Assembly: GCA_016781225.1 (NCBI GenBank)
Contig: JADDQT010000021.1
Span: 1 to 15,767, forward strand
Reading direction: 5' to 3'
DNA: 15,767 nt
Source of the DNA: Actinomycetota bacterium
GTDB taxonomy: Bacteria; Actinomycetota; Acidimicrobiia; Acidimicrobiales; GCA-2861595
In this document: in pieces, positions 1 through 10,482 of the stretch
Layout of the letters: every line of letters begins with the position of its first letter
Position numbering within the stretch: position 1 is the stretch's first letter
Made by a program: the position numbers and the translations under genes
Notes under the pieces: model-generated
The model's database searches: none
Told to the model about the DNA's origin: nothing
The model's input: only the letters and a program-made list of their open reading frames with translations

Positions 1-936
1 CCCGGCCGTGAGCGGTGAGCCAGCCGCTCAGCTCGGGCCCCGCTGGCACCACGCGGGTCGGGTTGATGTCCGTGTGGACCACGTAGTAGTGCCGCTTGAT
101 GTGGTCGAAGTCGACGGTGTCGCCGAACCCCGGTGTCTGGAACAGGTCACGGGCGTAGGCCCAGAGGACCGGGAGCTCGGAGAGCTTGTGCCGGTTGCAC
201 TTGAAGTGCCCGTGGTAGACGGGGTCGAAGCGGACCAGCGTCGTGAACAGCCGCACGTCTGCCTCGGTGATGGTGCCGCCGACCAGGTACCGCTGCCGCT
301 CCAGTCGCTCCGACAGCCAGTCGAGGCGGTCGAAGAGGCGGCGGTAGGCCTTGGCGTAGTCGTCCTGGCGTCCGGCAAAGCCGCAGCGGTAGACGCCGTT
401 GTTCACGTCGGCGTACACCAGCTCGCCGACCTCGTCGATCTCCTCCCGCCGGTCCTCGGGGTAGAGGTCCGGCGCACCGGGCCGGTGATGAGCCTTCCAC
501 TCGGTGGACAGGTCCAGCGTGATCTGCGGATAGTCGTTGGTGACCACCTTGCCCGTGGGCACGTCCACGATGGCCGGCACGGTGATGCCCCGCTCGTATC
601 CGGGGATCCTGGGCGAAGTATGCCTCTTGTAGACGCTCTATACCGAGCACCGGGTCCCGCCCGCCCGGGTCCAGGTCGAAGGTCCAGCTCCGCTCGTCGT
701 GGGTGGGACCGGCCACCGCCATGGAAAGGACCGGTTCGAGGCCGAGGAGGCGGCGCACGGTGATGGCTCGGCTGGCCCACGGGCAGGCCCGGCTCACCAC
801 GAGGCGGTACCTGCCCGGCCCCACTGGGTAGCCGTCGCGCCCGTCGGCGGTGATGCGTGTCGTGATGTAGTTGGTGTCCCGGGGCGAAGTCACCGGTGGG
901 ATTGACGTAGGTGCCGGCCGGGGCTGTGTCCTTCAT
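1..936 (-). pseudogene. Glutathionyl-hydroquinone reductase / Xi-class GST (ECM4/YqjG family), frameshifted and cut by window edge
   Basis: This family reductively removes the thiol from glutathionyl-hydroquinones in the cytosol through a catalytic Cys. Most actinobacteria lack glutathione, so mycothiol could be the partner here (inference). The ATG at 936-934 follows a GGGAGAGGGG-type ribosome site. The protein starts MKDTAPAGTYVNPTGDFA, continues RDTNYITTRI and carries the Cys motif SRACPWASR. It then runs through YERGITVPAIVDV, TNDYPQITLDL, DVNNGVYRCGFA, DVRLFTTLVRFDPVYHGHFK and HIKRHYYVVHTDINPTRVVP, all recognisable family blocks. They lie in three different frames. A +1 insertion in the G4 run at 881-884 and another in the G4 run at 602-605 break the frame; deleting one base in each restores a continuous protein. 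No stop codon is reached before position 1, so the extreme C-terminus is outside the window. The gene is either a recent pseudogene or carries homopolymer sequencing errors. Family assignment is secure. Confidence 0.85.
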
Positions 937-1009
937 CCCCTCTCCCTTCCCCGATCGTCGCCGGTCGAAGCGCCGGTGTCACGTCGCAAGGCCGGCGCGA
1001 TGGCAGGCT

Positions 1010-1024
1010 TGACCCGACGGGTCA
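1010..1024. promoter_or_regulatory. Inverted repeat in the divergent promoter region (candidate operator)
   Basis: The sequence is TGACCC-GAC-GGGTCA, a perfect 6-bp inverted repeat with a 3-nt centre. It sits in the 119-bp gap between the reductase gene (minus, start 936) and the iron-permease-like gene (plus, start 1056). A TTGACC hexamer at 1009-1014 overlaps its left half and could be a -35 element, but I see no well-spaced -10. A dimeric regulator controlling one or both genes is possible; this is inference from symmetry and position only. Confidence 0.35.
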
Positions 1025-1055
1025 CCGACTGCCGAGACGGATAGGTGCGCAGCCC

Positions 1056-1472
1056 TTGCCTGACGACGACAACGACGACTCCAACCACGCAGCCACCCAG
1101 GTCGGCCCGGAACGTTCCTGGTTCGACCACTTCGCCGACCGGGCGACCGGCATCATCTCCCACGGTCCGTTCTTCGTGTTCGCCGCCCTTTACATCGTGC
1201 TCTGGCTGGGCCTGACGTTGGTCTTCGGTTTCTCGTCAGGCTGGACGAACGTGCTCAACCTCCCGGCCGTCGCCCTCACGGTGCTGATGGTGGCGCTGCT
1301 GGAGAACGAGCAGCGGCGAAGCGACCAGGCCGTGCAGCGCAAGCTCAACACGATGGCCGAGGCTCTGGCCGACTTCCTGGAGAAGCAGGACGTGGATTCG
1401 CGGCACATCGAAGAGCTTCGAGCTTCGGTAGCGCTCGAGGAACGCGAGAGCACTCCCAAGACTGGTCGCTGA
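1056..1472 (+). CDS. Small membrane protein of the low-affinity iron permease family
   Basis: A 138-residue protein with an acidic N-terminus, the block FDHFADRATGIISHG, two hydrophobic helices (about residues 38-58 and 66-83), and the post-helix block LLENEQRRSDQAVQRKLN. A charged, probably coiled-coil C-terminus follows. This pattern (F-x-x-F-A, two helices separated by FGFSSGW, then N-x-Q-R-x-x-x-A-x-x-x-K-L) matches the Iron_permease family (PF04120). Its name comes from fungal low-affinity iron uptake; the role of the short bacterial members is poorly established, so iron transport is a family label rather than something the sequence proves. The start is a TTG at 1056, preceded by AGGTG at 1043-1047. 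No in-frame ATG or GTG lies close upstream. It is a single gene, divergent from the reductase and separated from the next plus-strand gene by a palindrome. Confidence 0.7.
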   Translation: MPDDDNDDSNHAATQVGPERSWFDHFADRATGIISHGPFFVFAALYIVLWLGLTLVFGFSSGWTNVLNLPAVALTVLMVALLENEQRRSDQAVQRKLNTMAEALADFLEKQDVDSRHIEELRASVALEERESTPKTGR

Positions 1473-1544
1473 GCAGCCGGACTGGCCAGGGCCGTGGTTG
1501 GGAGACAATCGCTCAAGCACTGCCCGTGCGAGGCCGAGAACGCG

Positions 1545-1570
1545 GCTCAGGACTAGTCCTAGTCCTGAGC
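1545..1570. promoter_or_regulatory. 26-bp palindrome just upstream of the c-di-GMP response regulator
   Basis: Arms GCTCAGGACTAG (1545-1556) and CTAGTCCTGAGC (1559-1570) are perfect 12-bp inverted repeats around a 2-nt TC centre. The left part also contains the perfect 12-bp palindrome AGGACTAGTCCT (1549-1560), and AGTCCT is repeated in tandem (1555-1566). The element ends 20 bp before the ATG at 1591. It could be an operator for a dimeric regulator, a hairpin in the 5' leader, or a terminator for the upstream gene. No T-run follows, which argues against a classical terminator. Confidence 0.55.
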
Positions 1571-1590
1571 ATCAGAGGGGCAGGCCAGCG

Positions 1591-4473
1591 ATGAGCGACA
1601 ACGGCGATTCCAGGACCGCTGACTTCGCGCCCATCCTCGTCGTAGACGACTCCCGTAGCAGCCGGCGCCTGATCACGGCGAGCCTGGCCGGGGCCGGGTT
1701 CAAGACGGTGGAGGCCAGCAACGGCCAGCGAGCCCTCGACCTCATCGCAACGAGCCACTTCGCGGCTGTCCTGCTCGACGTTCGCATGCCCGGCATGAGC
1801 GGTCTGGACGTGCTCGAGGCGATTCGGGACAGAGGCGAAGGTCTCACGCTGCCCGTGATCCTCGTCACTGCCGAGGACGAGATAGGCGATCGTGTCCGCG
1901 GGCTGGAGGCGGGCGCCAACGACTACGTCGTCAAGCCCTTCAAACCCGACGAGCTGGTTGCTCGGGTGTCGGCCCAGCTACGGGTGCAGCAGGCGTGGAA
2001 GGTGGTGGTCGACTCTCACCTCCGGCAGCGGGCGGCCATCACCAACGCCATGTCCCGGATGGCGCCCGGCGCCAGTCCGGAAGCGACTGCAGACCTCATA
2101 TGCCACGAGCTGCAGGCACTGGGACACCTCTCCGGCGTGGCCCTGCTCGCCTCGTCGGCCAACGGTGCGGTCACGCCGCTGGCCGCTCGCGAGTTCAACC
2201 GGTGGAACCTCGAGGTGGGCAAGCCGCTGCCCAAGTCCCTGGCGGCCTACCTCACGGCCAAGACCACCCACGGACCATGGATCGAGCACTCGGCCGAGGA
2301 CTCGGCAACAGCCCTGGACCAGGGCCCTTCGTCCGGTACGGGAACCCTGGCCTGTGCACCCGTCCACGTACGGGGCAAGGTGGTCGCTCTCCTGGTCCTG
2401 GGCGCGGATCCTCCCGAGGGCCGAGCCACCGCCGACGACGTCGCCCGGGTCCTGTCGGAGGCCATTGCCTTCGCCGACGTGGCGGCGGGCTTGTTGGGCT
2501 TGGCGCTGCACAATCGCGAAGTCGACGACCACAGGGCCACCGTGGAGCACGTGCTCCGAGCCTGCAAGTTCAGGCCCGTCTTCCAGGCCATCGTGCGCCT
2601 GAGCGATGGGGAGGAAGTGGGCTACGAGGCCCTCACCCGCTTCAGTGACGGCACTCGGCCTGACCTGCGCTTTGCCGAAGCCGCTTCCGTGGACCTCGGA
2701 ATCGCCCTGGAGCTGGCCACCATGAGGGCTGCCCTGGCCGACGCCAGTGCTCTGCCTGCGGGCAGCTTCCTAAGCGTCAACGTCTCACCGGCGCTGGCCA
2801 TGGCCGGCGCTGACCTGCGCGAGCTTCTGGGCACCTGCGATCGCCCGCTGGTCATCGAGCTGTCCGAGCACGACCCTGTGCACGACTACCAGGCGCTGCG
2901 GGAAGCGCTGGACCCTCTGCCGGAGCCTTGGATCTGCGTGGACGACGCCGGGTCTGGCTTCTCCAGCCTGCGTCACGTCCTCGCCCTCGAACCGGACTTC
3001 GTGAAGCTCGACCGGTCGTGGGTGTCCGGCATCGATTCGGACCCCGCCCGCCAGTCCCTGGTGGCCGGCCTCGGGCACTTCGCCCATACCTCTGGCTGCC
3101 GTCTAATCGCCGAGGGGATCGAGTCGGATTCCGAGCTCCGGATGCTCCAGGCACTCGGCGTCGAGCTCGGCCAGGGCTTCCTGCTGGGACACCCGGAGTC
3201 GGTCGACCGGGTCCACGTGGCCAACGCCCGCCGGGCCCCGGCCAATCCCGTCGAACCGGCCGGGGGGGTCACTCGCATCCTCTTGGTCGAGGACGATCCC
3301 ACGACCCGCCGTCTGATGCGCCTCAGCCTCGAGCTCGAAGGCGCCCACGTCCTCGAGGCCTCCTCCCTGGCCGACGCTCGAGGACACCTCGAGCAGAGCC
3401 TCGACGGTGCGGTCCTCGGTCGTGAGCTCTCCGACGGCGACGGCCTCGAGCTACTGGCGCGTCTGGAGGACGAGCATCCCGGCATCAAGGTCGTCGTCTG
3501 CTCCGGCCTCGACGACAAACGAGAGCCGGCTTCGCTCCTGCGGGTCCCCAGGAAGGACATGGGTGGCATCGTGCGGGGCCTCGGCCTCGCCCCCATGCCG
3601 ACGGTTCCTCGCCGAGCCATCGACTCCGCCCTCCTCGGAACCGACGCCACGTCGGTGACCGAGGAGTGGTCGCAGCTGTGCCGACAGCGGTCCATCGTCC
3701 CTCCGGCGGGTGACCGCGAGGTGGTCACCCGGGTGGTGACCGCGGTGGCCTGCGCCGTCGATCGAGCTCATCTTCTGCGGTGGGACCCCGACCCGGAGCT
3801 GGAGGACGCCATCAACGCATTGGCCAGCACACCGATGCCCGTTGAGACGTTGGTGGGTCAGCTGATGTGCCTGCGAGAGGCGCTGCGGGGCCACATACTT
3901 CACGTCCTCGGTCACACCAGGCGGCGCCAGCTGGTGGAGGCGATATCGCGCCTTGACGTGGTCATCGACTGGGCCATCGGCGTCGCTGCTGCTGCGGCAG
4001 CCGAGAGCCTTCGCCAGCAGGCGCTGACCGATCCGCTCACCGGGCTCCTCAACCGGAGGGCCTTCGACCGAGACCTCGAGATCGAGGTCTCCCGCGCCGA
4101 CCGCTACCGGCACGCCCTGAGCGTCGTTGCCATCGATCTCGACGGTCTCAAGGTCGTGAACGACGAGGAGGGCCATGCCGCCGGCGACGAGCGGCTTCGC
4201 TCACTTGGTCGGGCACTCTGCGCCTCGATCCGGTCGACCGATCGTGCCTACAGGGTAGGAGGCGACGAGTTCGTCATCCTCCTTCCCGACACCGGCAAAG
4301 CCGTTGTCAGGAGGATCATCGCCCGAGCAACGGAGATCGGCGCTCCTTCGTTCAGCTGGGGCGCAGCCTCCTACTTCGAAGACGCTGCTGGCGGCGACCA
4401 GCTCATCGAGCTGGCCGACCAACGGCTCTACGAGCAGCGCTCGGCGAGCCGTGCCCGGCAGCGGGCTTCTTGA
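1591..4473 (+). CDS. Response regulator with REC-GAF-EAL-REC-GGDEF architecture (c-di-GMP turnover)
   Basis: A 960-residue cytosolic protein. Domain 1 is a receiver (about 14-125) with acidic pair D19-D20, phospho-acceptor D63 in LLDVRMPGMSG and switch lysine K115. A GAF-like sensor (about 150-310) follows. Next comes an EAL phosphodiesterase domain (about 328-555) with E346 of EALTRF, SVNVSP, IELSEH, D451-D452 in VDDAGSGFSSL, FVKLDRS, AEGIES and GQGF, so the metal and catalytic residues look complete. A second receiver (about 563-660) keeps the acidic pocket EDD but has G610 where the phosphorylated Asp should be. A helical region (about 680-820) precedes a GGDEF domain with intact GGDEF at 890-894 and an RxxD inhibitory site at 881-884. 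Both c-di-GMP synthesis and breakdown are therefore plausible. I chose ATG 1591, with GAGGGG upstream, over TTG 1498 because REC begins at residue 14 and the palindrome 1545-1570 would otherwise be coding. The kinase gene follows 8 bp after the stop, its likely partner. Confidence 0.92.
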   Translation: MSDNGDSRTADFAPILVVDDSRSSRRLITASLAGAGFKTVEASNGQRALDLIATSHFAAVLLDVRMPGMSGLDVLEAIRDRGEGLTLPVILVTAEDEIGDRVRGLEAGANDYVVKPFKPDELVARVSAQLRVQQAWKVVVDSHLRQRAAITNAMSRMAPGASPEATADLICHELQALGHLSGVALLASSANGAVTPLAAREFNRWNLEVGKPLPKSLAAYLTAKTTHGPWIEHSAEDSATALDQGPSSGTGTLACAPVHVRGKVVALLVLGADPPEGRATADDVARVLSEAIAFADVAAGLLGLALHNREVDDHRATVEHVLRACKFRPVFQAIVRLSDGEEVGYEALTRFSDGTRPDLRFAEAASVDLGIALELATMRAALADASALPAGSFLSVNVSPALAMAGADLRELLGTCDRPLVIELSEHDPVHDYQALREALDPLPEPWICVDDAGSGFSSLRHVLALEPDFVKLDRSWVSGIDSDPARQSLVAGLGHFAHTSGCRLIAEGIESDSELRMLQALGVELGQGFLLGHPESVDRVHVANARRAPANPVEPAGGVTRILLVEDDPTTRRLMRLSLELEGAHVLEASSLADARGHLEQSLDGAVLGRELSDGDGLELLARLEDEHPGIKVVVCSGLDDKREPASLLRVPRKDMGGIVRGLGLAPMPTVPRRAIDSALLGTDATSVTEEWSQLCRQRSIVPPAGDREVVTRVVTAVACAVDRAHLLRWDPDPELEDAINALASTPMPVETLVGQLMCLREALRGHILHVLGHTRRRQLVEAISRLDVVIDWAIGVAAAAAAESLRQQALTDPLTGLLNRRAFDRDLEIEVSRADRYRHALSVVAIDLDGLKVVNDEEGHAAGDERLRSLGRALCASIRSTDRAYRVGGDEFVILLPDTGKAVVRRIIARATEIGAPSFSWGAASYFEDAAGGDQLIELADQRLYEQRSASRARQRAS

Positions 4474-4481
4474 CGAGCGGC

Positions 4482-8267
<3,786 letters not shown>

Positions 8268-8293
8268 CCCAGGAAGGTCCCTCGGCTGGCCGG

Positions 8294-8644
8294 CTATGGC
8301 AGCGATGTGGTGCTCGTCGGCGTTGCCGGCGGGGTTGTCGAGGTTGACGAAGGGCTCGGGGTCGTGGTGGACGTCGGCGGTTGGATGGTCGGCTGCTGGC
8401 GAGGGAGGGTCGTCGTCGGCTCCGGTCCGGGCGTCGGCGGAGTCCGTTCATCGGTAGTGGTCGACGTCGTACGGGGTACCGTCGTCGGCACTTGGGTCGG
8501 GGCCGGAGCCGGGCCAGGCGTTGCCGGGACGTAGACGGGGCGAGGGACCGGCGCCGGGCGTACTGCGAGGTAGAGGAAGAGCACGGTGACGAAGGCCACC
8601 GACAGGGCCACGGTGGACGGGCGAGCCCGGATCGGACCGATCAT
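8294..8644 (-). CDS. Pro/Thr-rich single-pass membrane or secreted protein, coupled to the MscS-like gene
   Basis: A 116-residue protein. A short basic N-terminus (MIGPIRARP) is followed by one hydrophobic helix (about 10-28), then about 85 residues almost entirely of Pro, Thr, Ser and Ala, including PTTVPRTTSTTT and PPTSTTTPSPSSTSTTPPA. This looks like a signal anchor with an unstructured, possibly glycosylated extracytoplasmic tail. Its ATG (8644-8642) overlaps the TGA of the upstream MscS-like gene in an ATGA arrangement, so translation is probably coupled. No catalytic domain is visible and I assign no function. It ends 26 bp from the convergent kinase gene. Confidence 0.65.
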   Translation of the reverse strand: MIGPIRARPSTVALSVAFVTVLFLYLAVRPAPVPRPVYVPATPGPAPAPTQVPTTVPRTTSTTTDERTPPTPGPEPTTTLPRQQPTIQPPTSTTTPSPSSTSTTPPATPTSTTSLP

Positions 8645-9475
8645 GAGCGCGGAGTGGGCGGTGTGAGGCCCGCAGTGCGCAAAGCGCCGATTGCCCGGCG
8701 CCGCAGCTCGCGGCTGACCTCCGGGGCCTTGGCCGGAAGGGTGCGGGCCACGACCCGCAGGTTGGCGTAACCCACCTCGATCGACTCCACGCCGGTGACC
8801 GTTGGCGCTTCGAGGAGCAGCCCGGACCACCCCTCGTTGACGGCCATCTCCGCGCCCACCTCGCGCAGCGCCTCGGCGGCTCGGTCGATGTCAGCTTCAA
8901 GCTGCACGGGGACGTCGACGGTGACTCGGGCCCAGTCCCGAGAGCGGTTCACGACCTGCAGGATGGCGCCATTGGGAATGACCACCAACTCGCCGGTGCT
9001 GGTGCGCAACCGCGTCGTGCGCAGGCTTACGGCTTCGACCGTGCCCGTGGCGGTCAGCTGGTTGGGCTGCGCTATCTGAACCAGGTCTCCCACGCCGTAC
9101 TGGTCCTCGGAGAGGAGAAAGAACCCGGAGAGTAGATCGCCCACCACGCGCTGGGCGCCGAAACCGATGGCTACGCCTGCCACCGTTGCCGGTGCTACCG
9201 GGCTCGTCACCGGCACCCGCAGGCGGAGCAGGATCACGAAGACGGCGACGAACCGACCGCCCGGCCAGCCAGTGCACGAAGCGGGCGGCGAGGACCGCAC
9301 CGATGGCGAGCAGCACGATCTGCAGGCCATCGCTGCGTCCCCAGCGCGAGAGATCGTCGAGATTCACGACCGGCGCCGGGCCGGGCCGGCCGACCCTGGG
9401 ACGAGCAAGCCATCGAACGTGTTCGAGCAGGACGTGGCGAACCACCTGGCTCGGGTGAGCATCACGCCGGATCAT
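8641..9475 (-). CDS. MscS-family small-conductance mechanosensitive channel, frameshifted with apparent internal loss
   Basis: MscS channels open under membrane tension and release solutes. The pore-lining and beta-domain blocks are clear: VAPATVAGVAIGFGAQ, DLLSGFFLLSEDQYGVGD, TVEAVSLRTTRLRTSTGE, LVVIPNGAILQVVNRS, and a C-terminal alpha/beta region ending at the TGA 8643-8641. The N-terminal part lies in another frame from an ATG at 9475: MIRRDAHPSQVV, then the helix DGLQIVLLAIGAVLAARFV and HWLAGR. The two parts meet near 9250-9262, where a one-base change joins them as AGRSFVAVFVILL. Even after that repair the usual linker and first half of the next helix (tens of residues in related proteins) seem to be missing, so there may be a deletion as well as a frameshift. 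The alternative start near 9330 gives a 229-residue protein whose first ~26 residues are nonsense. Function is doubtful; family is clear. Confidence 0.75.
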
Positions 9476-9489
9476 GCCCGATTTCGGGC
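9476..9489. promoter_or_regulatory. Short inverted repeat in the mscS-like / hypothetical divergent gap
   Basis: GCCCGA-TT-TCGGGC is a perfect 6-bp inverted repeat directly abutting the minus-strand ATG (9475-9473), inside the 64-bp gap between divergent starts at 9475 and 9540. It could be an operator or a 5'-leader hairpin affecting initiation of the minus gene. In GC-rich DNA a repeat of this size can arise by chance. Confidence 0.25.
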
Positions 9490-9539
9490 GTGCGGTTTGC
9501 CCAGACCGCCGGGTCGGCGACGTGAGAAGCTCCGGGGCC

Positions 9540-10055
9540 ATGCCCATCGGTGGCGCTCACATCGAGGCAATCGCCCGCCACGTGCAGGACGGCTACGAGC
9601 GCAGGGCGCGGCGCGACCGTGACTGGAACAACGGGATGGCCCTTGCCAGAGCGGTTGGACAGGTGGTTGGTGAGGCACTGGCGGACCTGTCCCAGCGAAT
9701 GGAACCGAACGAGAGGCTCATCGACCTGGCGCACAGCGAGCGCTACACGGTCGGACCCCGTGGTGTGAAGGTGACGCTCACCATGCTCGCAGCAACCAAC
9801 TGGCGTCTCTGGCACCTCGTGCATCGCGATGGTGCTGTCGTCACGTCGGCCCAGATCCCGTTCGGCACCGTGACCGCAAAGAAGAAGACGCTGGCCTTGT
9901 CGATCGGCGTTGAGCGGTCCGGCGAAGGCTGGACGGTGACCGGCACCAAGTCACTCGTGGCGTGGGTCGAGGGCATCGTCCGAAGCCGACCGCAGGCACC
10001 AGTCGGCCTGGTGGCCAAGGCAACCGCCGCGTCGGCCGAGCTTCCCCCATCGTGA
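9540..10055 (+). CDS. Hypothetical protein, possibly with a PH-like (GRAM/bPH) fold
   Basis: A 171-residue soluble protein without signal peptide or membrane helix. It opens with a charged helical stretch (IEAIARHVQDGYERRARRDR), has a second helix (GMALARAVGQVVGEALADL), then an alternating beta-rich part: RLIDLAHSERY, VKVTLTMLAATNWRLWHLV and TSAQIPFGTVTAKKKTLALSI. The run 'threshold-like strand, then T/N-x-R-L-x-x-L, then I-P-F-G-x-V' resembles bacterial PH-like domains, but I cannot confirm that by eye. ATG 9540 was preferred to 9474 because the added residues (MPDFGRAVCPDRR) overlap the divergent start and look like shadow sequence. A GGGG lies 4-5 nt upstream of the ATG. The stop overlaps the next gene's GTG by 4 bp, implying joint translation. 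Confidence 0.6.
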   Translation: MPIGGAHIEAIARHVQDGYERRARRDRDWNNGMALARAVGQVVGEALADLSQRMEPNERLIDLAHSERYTVGPRGVKVTLTMLAATNWRLWHLVHRDGAVVTSAQIPFGTVTAKKKTLALSIGVERSGEGWTVTGTKSLVAWVEGIVRSRPQAPVGLVAKATAASAELPPS

Positions 10056-10438
10056 CCGAAGTGCTCTCCAGCCGGGTCATCTGTCACACCGAGACCCTGG
10101 CCGGTCTGCGCCACTTCTACGAGGGCACCCTCGGGCTACGGATCTACCGTGAGTACGGCCGGCACGGTCGTGTCAGCGGGGTCGTGTACTTCCTTGGAGG
10201 CGGCTTCCTCGAGGTTGCGGAGGCGACCAGATCCTCGCCCCCGCTCACCCTGTGGCTGCAGGTACCCGACGTCGGAGCCGAGGCCTCTCGCCTGGAGGCC
10301 CTTGGCGTCGAGATGATCCAGCCACCGACGTCCATGCCCTGGGGTCTGGTCGAGCTCTGGATACGCGATCCGCAGGGGAACGAGCTACGACTCGTGGAGG
10401 TCCCCGCCGACCACCCGCTGCGTGGGCGCGTCGATTGA
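10052..10438 (+). CDS. VOC (glyoxalase/bleomycin-resistance fold) protein
   Basis: A 128-residue protein with two beta-alpha-beta-beta-beta modules. Module one has VICHTETLAGLRHFYEGTLG, LRIYREYG and VVYFLGGGFLEV. Module two has LTLWLQVPDVGAEASRLEAL, GVEMIQPPTSMPWGLVELWI and the signature RDPQGNELRLVEV. Likely metal-site residues are a His near the first strand (ICH), the Glu of FLEV and the Glu of LVEV; the second-module position appears to be non-His (LWLQV). Members include glyoxalase I, dioxygenases and epimerases, and I cannot name the substrate. The GTG start (10052-10054) overlaps the upstream TGA in a GTGA junction, which decides the start and suggests translational coupling. Confidence 0.82.
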   Translation: MTEVLSSRVICHTETLAGLRHFYEGTLGLRIYREYGRHGRVSGVVYFLGGGFLEVAEATRSSPPLTLWLQVPDVGAEASRLEALGVEMIQPPTSMPWGLVELWIRDPQGNELRLVEVPADHPLRGRVD

Positions 10439-10466
10439 TGCCGGGCTGACCACATGATCCGGGCCA

Positions 10467-10482
10467 ACCCCATTCATGGGGT
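10467..10482. terminator. Perfect inverted repeat between convergent genes, possible bidirectional terminator
   Basis: ACCCCAT-TC-ATGGGGT has 7-bp arms around two bases. It lies 28 bp after the VOC gene stop and overlaps the stop codon of the minus-strand PAS-GGDEF-EAL gene (10476-10474). Position between convergent genes suits a terminator. There is no T-run on either strand, so this would be a weak or non-canonical one. Confidence 0.3.

Noticed and set aside
8..763. A 251-codon plus-strand open frame over the reductase gene
   Set aside because: It mirrors the true minus-strand frame codon for codon, while the minus strand carries conserved family motifs.
1498..1590. N-terminal extension of the response regulator from TTG 1498
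   Set aside because: The added Arg/Ser/Pro-rich residues look non-coding, no ribosome site is evident, and the palindrome at 1545-1570 lies within it.
10441..10466. CCGG-containing repeat before the 10467-10482 inverted repeat
   Set aside because: Short and imperfect; no convincing additional stem.
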